Below are positions 45,401-57,105 of a stretch of 64,000 nucleotides of DNA, in pieces. Position numbers and translations under genes: made by a program. Where the stretch lies: contig JAQFVV010006647.1 in assembly GCA_028023455.1 (NCBI GenBank), positions 1 through 64,000 of the forward strand. Direction: 5' to 3'. This DNA comes from Epiperipatus broadwayi. Taxonomy: Eukaryota > Onychophora > Udeonychophora > Euonychophora > Peripatidae. Each line of letters opens with the position of its first letter. Positions within the stretch are counted from its first letter, which is position 1. The notes beneath the pieces are model-generated. The model worked only from the letters and a program-made list of their open reading frames with translations, was not told the DNA's origin and ran no database searches.

Positions 45401-46714
45401 GGATTTGAACTTGGGATTTTTAATATATAAAAAAAGAAGCCACTGCCAGTAATAACACACACAAACATTTATTAAACATATATAAGATTTAGAATCATTT
45501 TAGTATCACTTTTACTTAAAAATTTAACTTACATTTTAACTTTTATTTTATAATTTAATTTACGTTTTAACTTTTATTTTAGAAGTTCGCACAGATGAAT
45601 TTATTAATTTTTTATTAGTGTTGAGTATGAATAGACTACATAGATTGCATTTGAAAAGAAAATATTCTATCCCTTATTTAACCTTAGGCCAAAAGTTCGC
45701 AGTCAAACCAACGCCAATCTATCTGATATATCGATGTATTCAATGCAGCATGTATACGACAGCACAATACCATACTGTCAGGAATGCACATCTGAACAGC
45801 ATGGTTATAGAGAAGAAATTGTCTCTTGTCCAGTACAGGAATGTTACATCTGTCTGATGAGAAGAACAATAAAAAACTCCATAGTAAGGGATTGTGATCC
45901 TTTTTGCCATTTTATTATCCCATTTCATAGGCTAGAAGGAGTGATCCAAAGAGCAGGGAATACATCTGCTTAAGATAGTCAGTATGAAATGGGACTTATT
46001 TTGCCCAAGTGTGGCATATAATATGATCCTGCACATAGCGGATCTTCATACTACATTTACTAATTATACCAATATATCCAATCGATTAACCCAATTTAAC
46101 TACGAAACAAATAATCTAAGATTTATCCTTCCTTAAACTAACATAACTTTACGAATCTATGCAGCCATTCATGCCCAACTTAAATTTAACATGATTTAAT
46201 TAAAAGTTTAGCTTAACAGAAAAAAAAATCATAATAATAGCTTAAAAGAACAGAAAAATAAATTAATGGAAATGATTAAAAACAAACAAACAATACATTC
46301 AATAAAAATAATTATTCATACATAATTTAATTGGTCAGATAAGAAATTCTATTTTTATTTAAATACTGAAAAGTTTAGAATTTAGAGTTCTTATTGTTTT
46401 TAAATACTGAAAAGTTTTAGAATTAATGTTCATAAAGTTCTTACGGTTTTAAAAAGTCCATCCTTAACAGTTGCTTGCCATTTGGGGTCCAGCGTTAATT
46501 CCCCTGATGTCCTGTGATCCACAATATAGAAAAACGATTGATCATTTCTCTTTCTCTTTTTTTTTTTTTTTTTAGAAAAACTGAAGGGATTGAAGAGTGT
46601 GTCTTTTCAATCCCTTCTCCTTCAACTCTCTCTGCACTAACACATATAGCACTACTAGTGTTGAGTTCCATGTTTAGGGTTTAAATTCTGCAGTATGTTA
46701 GTGAGATAGATGAA
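45401..46714. other. Unassigned segment, right part of the 43001-46714 insertion
   Basis: It contains overlapping short frames at 45618-45973 with higher GC than the surroundings (for example SEQHGYREEIVSCPVQECY); none is recognised. TTTGGGGTCCAGCG at 46493 resembles a primer site after a TTGCCA end. A hairpin GAAGGGATTGAA / TTCAATCCCTTC lies at about 46583-46618 after a T-run. Confidence 0.4.
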
Positions 46715-46795
46715 TTTGATATCAATTAGAATGCAATGTTTGAGCACAGTATATGGATATCTATTTTTTATTATTTTTAAATTTTAATGATAATA
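46715..46795. repeat. 81-bp direct repeat, right copy
   Basis: See the copy at 42920-43000. It is far longer than any known LTR-element target duplication, so a rearrangement or a nearby tandem copy is more likely. Confidence 0.85.
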
Positions 46796-48222
46796 ATTTA
46801 TATAAATTTGAAACGCCATTACACAAGTAGAGGAGTTAATATGGTCAACATTTTTTTACATATTAACCATATCAGTGGTCAGACCAAGATTGTCTATAAA
46901 TACACAAACCATGACCCTTTTCAAGACTATTATTGCACTTGCTTGATAACTGCTAGAAGCAAAATACCTCTCCTGTAAATACTTTTCATTTGTACTGAGG
47001 AAAAAACTCTCAGGCACCATCCAAAATTAACTGGCATATCCACAAGAATGCTTCATTCTACAGCTAGCTCAAATGAAAAAGGAACTTACTTCAACTTAAG
47101 CTATCAGACAATGCATATTTATACACAAATAATATAATTGACAAATTTTATCTTAATTAAATGTCATATAGTGAGGTACAAAGAGAGAGAATTTAAGCCA
47201 AATTAATGTATTAAAACAACATTTTTATTTACAAAAAAAAAAAACATAATAAGAATACAAAATAAAATTAAATCAAACTAATTACAAAGTTATTCTGTAT
47301 AGTTAAGTCTACTTTAACTACGTAGTAAGAATTTAGCATATCTAATTTTATGAATGGTTATTAAGAGAATGAAATCTTACCCCTGTATATCATTCTACAC
47401 CTAGATTTTGAATTATTTTCTTATATTGACCAAGGCTTTGTGAGAGTTTTCTGAAGTAATCACCCTGTCTTCTCGATAGTTTATAAAGTTTGTATATGGG
47501 GCTGTTGAACACATTTCCTGGTTTCTTTTAATGGCTTGTCACTTCTTCTTAGCATATACCTTTGTGACCTTGTTCAGTAGTAATCTTCAACAATACTAAG
47601 TAAATGACTCAGCAATGGCAAGTCAAGGATAACTGTTTGATGAAACAAAGTAAACACCCCATTGCAAGTTTAGTAGTGTAATGATGTTTGTGCATCCATA
47701 TAAATAGCTATACATTGCTGAAGTATGAACTAGTTATTCTTGATAAAGAAGTCTGCAGACATCAGCAAATAAAACATCAGCAATTTAATATAACTAGCAA
47801 CAGCCAAATGCAATTAACAGAATCAGAATCAAAAGTATTAGCAGAATAACTAACAGTAGAAGAACCGTAGAATATTTCTAATAAAAATGTAGGAGTCTTT
47901 ATACCTTTGATAAAACAATTATCTGAGATCACCTATATCATTCATCAGTTTTTCAATTTCATCTAATTAGTTAATCTCTTTTAATATCTATTCATTTAAT
48001 TTCTAATTTAATTATATTTTTTCCCCTTTCTATGAAATTAGAATAGAGTTTGTATTTTTCTTTTGTTTACCTTTTAACCAACTTTTTATTATTTTAAACT
48101 CTCTTTATTAATTTATTAAACTGACAGTCTTTTTCATTAGTAAAAAGAAATAATACATTCCCCCCTAAATATTCTTAATATAAAATATCTTATGTAACAT
48201 GTATATTTATGTATATGTTACA
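46788..48222 (-). repeat. 5' LTR of the minus-strand element
   Basis: Partner of 36475-38287. It carries GTCTATAAATACACAAACC (a TATAAA-type box on the plus strand) and ends TATATGTTACA directly before an (ATT)n tract. Confidence 0.72.
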
Positions 48223-48358
<136 letters not shown>

Positions 48359-48552
48359 TTTCAAGAAGCCTGATTTAATGTGGGCTGATTAATTATGGTA
48401 GCTAAGGCAATCCTTAAACACCGTGCTCTTCAAAATTATTAAAAATGCTTTTAATTTTTATACAGAAAGATATCTATTTAAAGATAGCATATCTGTCTGC
48501 TGTGCCGCAACCTGCAATTTGATTCCAGGCAAAATAAATTTGTTTTTTAAGA

Positions 48553-48740
48553 GATGGTCAGTGAATAGGTATCTAGGAATACTTAGTCAAAGGTATAAGA
48601 AGGATGGAAAGCCATTCAAATTGTCACCATCATAGCCAATTCAATGAATCATCCAATGATGATCAGTGACTGGGTATCTAGGAATGCTTAGTCAAAGGGA
48701 TAAGAAGGATGGAAAGCCATTCAAATTCTCACCATCTGGA
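48553..48740. repeat. Tandem duplication, unit about 106 bp
   Basis: GGTATCTAGGAATACTTAGT at 48569 and GGGTATCTAGGAATGCTTAG at about 48675 mark the two copies, both followed by AAGAAGGATGGAAAGCCATT. Confidence 0.85.
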
Positions 48741-49606
48741 AAATAGAAATCCTGGAGAATATTACTTTTTTTTTCTTATTTTTTGTTAAAGAGTCATTAG
48801 AAATGTCTCTGTCTGAAAAGGGATAGTTTCTCTAAAAAGTGTTTTTACTTTTTTTAAAAAAATGTTCTTCTTATTAAAGTAATGAATACTATATATATGT
48901 GCTGAATGCACGGATAATGAAGCTAGTATATATCGAAAAATGCTATATTAGCTGAGCGATTTCGAGAGACTTCTTGCTTTCATATTCATAGCTACTATTT
49001 TGTTAAAACCTGCGTTGTTAGAAGGAAAATTTATGCAAAATAATGCAAATTAGTTATAATTGCCATTTTCGAGACAGGGCAAAGCAGGCTTCTCTTTGAT
49101 TAATGGACCTAGGATCGCTTGCTATGGGTAAAGCTTCTCTGATCTTGCGTTTAGCATCGTCTCTTTCTGAGCAAACAATGTTAGCAGACGTGGTTTTGAA
49201 TCTATGTTCTGTTGCTTTTTTCGTGCTCATCAAAGATGGAATTGCCTTCCTGTTTGGTTTTAGTTTTATTAAATGTAATAGAAGAAAATGTATTTCAAAT
49301 AAATAAATATAAAATTAAAAAAGAAATTAATTAAAATTTAACCAATAACTAAAAAAAAAAACATAAATATAATAAAATGTAATATAAATCATTTTTCCTG
49401 TCTTTGTTGAGAAAATATTTTCTCTGTAATTTGACATTCTAAATATAGCCTTTTCTGTGAAAAACATTGATTCATCACTTAATTGCTCATAAGTAATTTT
49501 TGAAACTTTTCCGTTTGTGAAAACTGCTATTCTGCTATTATAATTAGATATTTTAGTAGAATTATTTTAAGTACACCAATTGGAAATATACATGCAAAAT
49601 CAGTTT
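48741..49606. other. Unassigned DNA with a short GC-richer island
   Basis: 49080-49270 has higher GC than the surroundings and a 67-codon frame (MDLGSLAMGKASLILRLASS). The minus strand there also has coding-like character. No family was recognised, and neither reading is claimed as a gene. Confidence 0.4.
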
Positions 49607-49672
49607 TCTATATGCCATACCATCGGCCGGAAGGCTAACCCACAACCGTTTACAATCATTTACTTTTTTGAG
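49607..49672 (-). mobile_element. SINE head beside the hammerhead array
   Basis: On the minus strand TGTAAACGGTTGTGGGTTAG and CTTCCGGCCGATGGTATGG match the B-box and tail part of the SINE at 27719-27853. It joins the first satellite unit directly. Confidence 0.6.
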
Positions 49673-50223
49673 ATATAATATATAGGGTATAGGAGCACAG
49701 ACTTTCACACAACCCACCACTCTCCACATTATCTCATAACACTGATACACTTGAACACATATATGTTGAAAAGATAAATAATCACCAGCAATCATCAGTT
49801 GGTCCAGATTACCATCTCTACACATATATGCTATAAGTGCTCAGATAAATATTAAGATAATCAAACCTCATACTTTAATGGACAGGCTTCAATCTACTCC
49901 ACACTCCAACTCTTCAACCATTTATCCAATTGAAAATCTGATGATGGAATGCTCAAAGGCAACCCTGAGGCCGAGATTCTTGTCACACCCCTGCTGACCT
50001 AAGGTCAATCTGACCCCTCATGTACAGGACATAATCCATTTAATACATATACAAGGGATGGGCAGACATCTATTATGTAATAACTGAAACACAGGCTTAT
50101 TATATACCTGTGTCTATATATGTAATATATAGGATATAGGAGCACAGACTTTCACACAACCCACCACTCTCCACACTATCTCATAACACTGATACACTTG
50201 AACACATATGTTGAAAAGATAAA

Positions 50224-50280
50224 TAATCACCAATATACATATTTCATGCTAAACCAGCAATCATCAGTTGGTCCAGATTA
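50224..50280 (-). ncRNA. Type-I hammerhead ribozyme, family 2, unit 2
   Basis: On the minus strand: outer stem I TAATC, bulge TGG, inner stem I ACCAA, core CTGATGA, stem II TGCT-GGTTT-AGCA flanked by T and T, core GAA, stem III ATA-TG-TAT, cleavage base A, then TTGGT and GATTA closing stem I. All invariant core bases are present. The 10.1/11.1 pair is T-T. Confidence 0.85.
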
Positions 50281-50691
50281 CCATCTCTACACATATGTGC
50301 TATAAGTGCTCAGATATATATATATTAAGATAGTCAAACCTCATACTTTAATGGACAGGCTTCAATCTACTCCAACTTCTCCACCGTCCATCCAATTGAA
50401 AATCTAATGATGGATTGCTCAAAGGCCACCCTGAGGCCGAGATTCTTGTCACACCCATGCTGACCTAAGGTCAATCTGTCCCCTCATGTACAGGACATAA
50501 TCCATTTAATACATATACAAGGGATGAGCAGACATCTCTATTATGTAATAACTGAAACACAGGCTTATTATATACCTGTGTCTATATAAGTAATATATAG
50601 GGTATAGGAGCACAGACTTTCACACAATCCACCACTCTCCACACTATCTCATAACACTGATACACTTGAAAACATATGTTGAAAAGATAAA

Positions 50692-50748
50692 TAATCACCA
50701 ATATACATATTTCATGCTAAACCAGCAATCATCAGTTGGTCCAGATTA
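50692..50748 (-). ncRNA. Type-I hammerhead ribozyme, family 2, unit 3
   Basis: Same sequence and structure as the copy 468 bp upstream. A minus-strand transcript over both would be predicted to release a 468-nt monomer. Confidence 0.85.
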
Positions 50749-51168
50749 CCATCTCTACACATATATGCTATAAGTGCTCATATATATATATTAAGATAGT
50801 CAAACCTCATACTTTAATGGACCGGCTTCAATCTACTCCAACTTCTCAACCGTTCATCCAATTGAAAATCTAATGATGGAATGCTCAAAGGCCACCCTGA
50901 GGACGAGATTCTTGTCACACCCATGCTGACCTAAGTTCAATCTGTCCCCTCATGTACAGGACATAATCCATTTAATACATATACAAGGGATGAGCAGACA
51001 TCTCTATTATGTAATAACTGAAACACAGGCTTATTATATACCTGTGTCTATATATGTAATATATAGGGTATAGGAGCACAGACTTTCACACAATCCACCA
51101 CTCTCCACACTATCTCATAACACTGATACACTTGAACACATATATGTTGAAAAGATAAATAATCACCA

Positions 51169-52616
51169 ATATTGCTTAAATATGTTTGTATTATTGAAAG
51201 AGGGACTTAAGCCTGCCTCTTTTATCAATACTTGTAATAAATAAATAAATAGAACAATTACTGATTATTTGTAGATAAAATTATTTTTTTTATCTCTATT
51301 AAGTACCAAAATGTTGAGGGAAGAATTGATATTAGTAACTCATCGTTTCTGTTCCATGTCTATGAGTGAAGATTATCTATTTTTATTTTGAAATAATTTT
51401 TTCCAATTATTTTTTAAAAAAATTTTGATCCATAGACTTGTTATGAATTTGTTTCATTATAACTACAGTATTTATAAATTCTGTAATTATTTGTGAACAT
51501 TAAATATGTAAAGAATTTTTTTTTCCTAACAGCAAGCAAAAACAAATTGCAGGAAATATTTAAATACGAAAATAGAAATATTTAAATACGAAAATAATTA
51601 TTTCCCCATAAAAAATAGTTTGATAATTTTTGTAAAGTATAATTAAATTATATTGAAATTCTATCTTGTTTGCCTTCGATATTATTTAAATATAGTATTT
51701 ATGACAAATCTATATGCTGACCAATAAAAAAATTCCATAATCATTTACCAAAACAACGAATCTTCATTTTTAAAACAAAAAAATTTAAACAATGAAATTT
51801 TCCAACATCACAGATCACACTCAACATAAAGATATTGCTTTTGTATTTGGTGAGTCATCATTTAAACATAAAAACTGTTTTGCAACAAATTAAATCCTAA
51901 TAGTAGAAAATAAACAAAAATAAAATTTTATATTCTTTTAATGAAATATGCAAATTTTAATCCAACAAAATAATTTAAGGAATCATTCTTGAAATAACTT
52001 TTCAGGTAGTCTGAATATACTGAAATTTATGTGATAAAATAAATGACATTCCTAGATTACTATTAGAAGGAAAAAGCATAAAATATTACTGATACATAAT
52101 TAGAATCAGTTTTAAACTACATGCCATGTACAGCTTCTAAAAAAAAATTTTCAGGACTGCAAACTTTTATCTGGTTAATGAAAGATAATCAGTCAAATTA
52201 TTTAACAGAGTAATGCAAAAGAATAAATATTTTTATTTAAAATCTATTTTTTTTAGAAATAGCAAATCAAGAATGAAAGTGATTAACATTTTAAAGAAGA
52301 TTATTTATAAAACTTTCAACAGTTAATGAAAAATTGATTTAGAAAATTGAACAGTTTTTGATTTTAAAAAATAATGATTATTGTATCCATTAACTATCTT
52401 AACAATGAGTCATTTCATATGAAAATCAATTCACCATCTATTGAAAGATAACGGCAACATTTTTTAAAAAAGATTTTTAAAATTTTTTATATTTATTCTA
52501 ATATTTTAATTCCAAAATTTTCTATAGTTGTCATGATAATTGAAATTTCAGCAAGTTGGATCATTTATAAACCCTAATATTTGCCTGAAGGTTTGTGGTG
52601 ATGGTATTTTAGATGT
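51169..52616. other. Unassigned AT-rich DNA
   Basis: No gene or named repeat. A 22-bp tandem duplication (AAATATTTAAATACGAAAAT) is at about 51557-51600. Confidence 0.5.
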
Positions 52617-53006
52617 GATAACATGTTGGATTATTTCCATCATCTATCATTAAACATCAAATGTCTAGAAAATTTCAAACTTTATTTACACATTTTAGAT
52701 ATGAATAAGTTGTTAGTAATACAGAAATAGACAGCACAGATTAGTAATTACCCAATATTTTGAATAGTTTTATTGTCTATTCTTCTTCAGATGCTTCTGA
52801 TCATTTATCACTGGTCAGGTCAGCAATACCTGAAGAAGTGAGACAAACCAGCCTATTTGAAACAATGGACAATTATTAACCTGTGTTGTCTATTTGTGTG
52901 TTATTACTAATAAGTTTTTGTATCTGAAACGTTGAAATAAAGTTTAAAATTTTCTAGACATTCAACATTTAATAAAAGATGACTGAAATAGTCCAACATA
53001 TTATTA
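52617..53006. repeat. Foldback element, arms about 150 bp
   Basis: The left arm (ACATGTTGGATTATTTCC, TCTAGAAAATTTCAAACTTT) and right arm (AAAGTTTAAAATTTTCTAGA, AATAGTCCAACATATT) are inverse with roughly 75-80% identity by eye. The loop contains CTTCTTCAGATGC and CCTGAAGAAGTGAGACAAAC in opposite orientation. No target duplication was identified. Confidence 0.7.
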
Positions 53007-54360
53007 CAACTTTTAAACTCTGCCTTGATTATTTTCTATTATCCCTTGAACAAGCCAAATTGCAATGAAGATGGTTACAATGTAATTTCCAGCATTGGCA
53101 TTACTGGCAGTCTGCTACAATATATTGTAATACTATAATTAATTATTAAAAATTTTTAAACTTTTAAAGCATAATTTTATACATTTATCATGTAGTGATA
53201 TTTATTCATTCATATTTTACACACAAATGTTTTCAAATAATAAAGATTTCTTTCAGTTTCTGAAATGAAACTGCTGCTCCCGATAGTATTTGATAAAAAA
53301 CATTTATTGTTTTGGATACTCCAACATCGGATATTCCACACCACCTGATGGCGCTGTTTCCATGCAAAAGCATATGCCATTTACAAGGCCACTCCAGTGA
53401 CAGAATTACACTGTTGTTGTCAGCTGAATGGTGTTGTTTTAATATATGAAACAAATATTGCATTATGTAAACACAAAGTAGGCCTTTTTTTTGTTTAGTG
53501 GTTGTTTAAAAAAAATGGAAATATTTTAAAAAAAGTAAAGCAATAGACAAATATTTTGCTTGTTATTTTAAAACAAATGAAATGTTTAAAAAAAAATAAA
53601 AGAAGAAAGTGAAATGTTAAAGATTGTTTGTGTAAGTTAGGGGAAATAAATAATAAAAAAAATGTAAATAAAAAAAATACAGATGGAAAATCAAATCCAA
53701 ACAACCTGCACCCGGTAACATTATATCTATTTGTTTTTGACTAGGACAGTGCCATTGAGCAGTGTAGATCATCCGATGTTGGACTACCCTGTTTTGTTTA
53801 CAATGTAACTTTTTAATACTTACAAAAGTCAAATATAATTTTGTAGAATTTCTTCCATTTATAAATAAAAAATGTACCATGAAATCAAATGTATTATATT
53901 CTGATAAATATAATGGTTTAATAGTAAACTCAGCTAGAGAAAACAGGGTTAAAAATACTCTTGAAACTATTTTTAAAATTTTATTTAGGGATTTTTATCT
54001 AGTAATTTAATAACAATTATTTTTTTAAAATGTTGGGTTTACCTATCAAACAAGCTCTAATCTTAACTATTACATACTTTTCTATATTAGTTTAAGTTGA
54101 GATTTAACCAAGTAACATTTTTATTTTGTCTTGAAAAAACATGTCTATTTTAAAAATAAAATTTAAAGAACAGATATTATACAATTAATTAAATGAATAC
54201 ACCTTATTAATATAAGTGTATATTTCTTTGTATCTTTTTTAATTTGCCACTTAAGAGAAAATTGTCCAACTAATGATTCATGATTTTCACTTTTAAAATA
54301 AAAAACTGATAAAAAAGGTAACATTTGATCTTTATTGATAATAGTTTGTCATTGCATGCC
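53007..54360. other. Unassigned DNA
   Basis: Short inverse matches CTCCAACATCGGAT (53320) and ATCCGATGTTGGACTA (53771) bracket a roughly 450-bp stretch with no recognised gene. Frames on the minus strand here are T/F-rich products of A-rich DNA. Confidence 0.4.
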
Positions 54361-54369
54361 ACCATATTA

Positions 54370-54535
54370 ACTCTTCTACCACCTGTTATGCTTCATCAGT
54401 ATTTGGAAATCAAATATCAATTTTTGAAAAGCATTAAAAAAAATGCCATCTATGATACATGCATATTCCAGACTAATTTCTAGTTTATGACCTTCATCAG
54501 TGAGAAACCTTGAATCTGAGATCATAAAAAATGAT
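54370..54535 (-). repeat. Degenerate family 1 hammerhead copy
   Basis: On the minus strand TTCTCACTGATGAAGGTCAT, AAACTAGAAATTAGTC and TGGAATATGCATG follow the family 1 ribozyme order (54461-54515). The core CTGATGA, GAA and GTC triplet survive, but stem I and stem II have lost pairs. Adjacent sequence also matches the family 1 monomer loosely. Confidence 0.65.
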
Positions 54536-54929
54536 GGTGATGTTATAATCAAAGAAAGACTTCTTACATGAAATTATTTTACTTAGTATTAAGAATCTGT
54601 GGGAGAATTATAGAATGCTTAAATTTGCAAAAAAAAAAAAATGTTATTAATAATCAATAAATAAGTTTATATAACATTTTTTATTATAACTTCTGATATA
54701 TAAGAAAGTTCTTATTATAAAATTAATATTTCAAAGTTTACAATATATGAGTAAATTTAAAATTAATAACTTCAAAAATATAAATACTTTAAATGATCAA
54801 ATTTCAATTTTGTTTTAAATTGATTAATTTTAATTTTAAAAATATTTACATACTTTATTTTTTAATTTTTATTTTACGATAATGATTATATATATTTTTA
54901 GTGGTATGTTAGTTTTCTGGAACATTTTA

Positions 54930-55160
54930 TATTAAATATCGTAACCCTTATGTCTGAGTTTACAAGCATTGCTTTATTGTGAATATTTTTTGTTATTACA
55001 TATAACAAAATATCAAGAGTCATGTATGTAGAATAAATTTTATATGTATTTTTAAAATGTAACAGTAAGTATAAAATTAAGATATATTATTATTTATTAT
55101 TTTAAAAATGATATGTTTTTAAATAAAAGAAACATTGCTATAGAAATTAGTAACAAATGA
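54930..55160. repeat. Dispersed repeat shared with 59118-59230
   Basis: TATGTCTGAGTTTACAAGCA, TGTGAATATTTTT and ATAACAAAATATCAAGAGTC match ATGTCTAAGTTTGTAGGTGT, TGTGAATATTTTT and ATAACAAAATATCAAAAGTC near 59140-59212. Nature unknown. Confidence 0.65.
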
Positions 55161-55823
55161 CTGGGGAGAAAATAAAAATAAAAACATTGTTATGGGAACC
55201 AACAGAAGATTTAAAAACTCATCTGCTTTTCAAGTAACTGTGAGAAAAATTGTAACGAACTTGGTAGACATGTTTTGTACTAGATAGAATTCAGTATAAA
55301 ATTTTGTAAGTATTTTAAGTTATATCATGCATTTTATGAAGTAGAGAATCCTAGGGTGCTTTCCCTGACCTTTCCAGTAGTGTAACTGAATATAGAACTG
55401 TAGACAAAAATATGCCTTAAAAATTAATCTTGATTCTACTAATCTATTCCTCTTATTGAGAGCTGAAGAAATATTTGATAGTTAAAGGCTATAAAAAGAA
55501 AAGTAATCATCTAATGTGATTATCTCACGAAAATGCACTTCTATAAATTAATCTGTGAATCTGCCTATTTTAAATGCTTGGAAGTAAATTGCAATGGGAA
55601 CTCTTGTAAGAAAACTGCCTCAGAAGGAACCAAAAAATCTAAATATTATATTTCCAGAAACCATTAACATTTAATGATTAATCCAAAATACACACGTGAG
55701 CACAAAGATATTAAAATAAATAAACTGAACTTTCCATAGATATCCTCAAAGAGATAGTAAGTTACAAAGACTTTCTCTCTCACATGTGATCATCATATAA
55801 GTATTTAATTGTAAATCTGTATA

Positions 55824-55943
<120 letters not shown>

Positions 55944-55945
55944 CT

Positions 55946-56222
55946 AATATATAGGGTATATGAGCACAGACTTTCACACAACCCACCACTCTCCACACTA
56001 TCTCATAACGCTGATACACTTGAACACATATATGTTGAAAAGATAAATAATCACCAATATACATATTTCATGCTGGACCAACTGATGATTGCTGGTTTAG
56101 CATGAAATATTGGTGATTATTTATCTTTTCAACATATATGTGTTCAAGTGTATCAGTGTTATGAGATAATGTGGAGAGTGGTGGGTCGTGTGAAAGTATG
56201 TGCTCATATACCCTATATATTA
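55946..56222. repeat. Family 2 hammerhead repeat as a head-to-head hairpin
   Basis: The left arm (CTAATATATAGGG ... CACCAATATACATATTTCATG) and right arm (CATGAAATATTGGTGATTAT ... ACCCTATATATTAC) are near-perfect inverses around 56075. The plus-strand arm has ACCAACTGATGATTGCTGG and TAGCATGAAATATTGG: core present but stem III deleted (about 6 bp missing), so cleavage is not expected. Confidence 0.85.
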
Positions 56223-57105
56223 CATATATAAACACAGGTGTATAATAAGCCTGTGTAATTCAGTTATTATTATTATCATATAATATTATTCTTTCATTAA
56301 AGTTATTATTTGTTGTTAATAATTTTGTGTCTGTCATTCCTCATTTGAACCAAGCTGATTATTTATTTTGTTAATGTAATAAATTATCAGGAGGAAAGGG
56401 GTAATGATCTGAAAATAATTGAATGTGTATCCAAACATGTTTTTATGCATATTCAGTTTGATAATTGCTTATAACCTGGTACTGACTTGTCAATTAAAAA
56501 TAAATTATATGCAGTCACTCCACTTTGTACATGGTTGCCCTTTAGTAATCTTAAATTTCCCTAAACAAAAATTAAATTTGCTGAATATTGTAATTGGTTT
56601 TTATTATTTAAGTGTTAACTGAATTCATTACCAATTACTATTTAATAGGGCACTTACCATTACATTCAAGGGCTAGTCCAGAATTATCATGATTAAAACA
56701 AACAGGGATTGAACCCAGTTTAGTTTTAAAATATATATTTTTATTATTATTAAAATTCTGAAAAATATAAATGAGTTATTGAAATATGGAAGATTAATAC
56801 TTGGTCAAATGAGAAATATAATTAATTATTTTGTTATAAATAAAGATAAATTAATAAACTCAAAGATGTCTTACACAAAAATAAAGATAGAAATGGATTG
56901 CTAGTGATAATAATAATATGTTAGTATATAAAATAAGGCATTAAAATTAAAGTACATTACAGTTCTAGAAAGGTTGAATGGTGGTAAAAGGGATGAGCAT
57001 TCTAATGATTAAATAAATAAAAGAAATATTAGAGTTTTATATCGTTTCTAAAAAAAAAAGTGTTATAGAAGGTTAGTAGCTATTTTTTTAATATAAATTA
57101 TATAG
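56223..57105. other. Unassigned AT-rich DNA
   Basis: No gene or repeat structure was recognised. Confidence 0.5.

Larger units (their letters stand above)
36475..48222 (-). mobile_element. Old minus-strand LTR retrotransposon with nested insertions
   Basis: Long direct repeats at 36475-38287 and about 46788-48222 behave as LTRs. On the minus strand they begin TGCAACAGATAT and TGTAACATATAC and end in CA. ATAT flanks both outer ends, a weak signal in AT-rich DNA. A gag-like region (41051-42440) lies in the minus orientation near the 5' LTR, as expected. The rest of the interior has been lost or replaced: a Merlin transposon occupies about 40170-40640, and a 3.7-kb segment 43001-46714 splits the inner end of the 5' LTR. 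Confidence 0.65.
49675..51168 (-). repeat. Tandem array of about 467-bp units with hammerhead ribozymes (family 2)
   Basis: GGAGCACAGACTTTCACACA recurs at 49692, 50139, 50607 and 51073, spacings 447, 468 and 466 bp. The units are highly similar. The first is shorter because about 21 bp including half of its ribozyme is deleted, and the fourth is truncated after CACCAATATTGC. The minus strand carries the ribozyme in units 2 and 3. No coding capacity; minus-strand frames such as 49562-49825 come from the repeat itself and recur at 55946. Confidence 0.93.

Noticed and set aside
45618-45973. Overlapping frames with moderately balanced composition
   Set aside because: Frames occur on both strands over the same DNA, none is recognisable, and no initiation or splice context supports one.
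49103-49306. 67-codon frame in a GC-richer island
   Set aside because: The antisense strand looks equally coding-like. With no homology and no flanking exons it cannot be called a gene.
49562-49825. 87-codon minus-strand frame resembling the one at 55946-56064
   Set aside because: The resemblance is DNA-level similarity of the hammerhead repeat; the frame is not conserved in other units.
53495-53880. Minus-strand Phe/Leu-rich frames
   Set aside because: Arise from A-rich plus-strand DNA; no signal peptide or domain order that would support a membrane protein.
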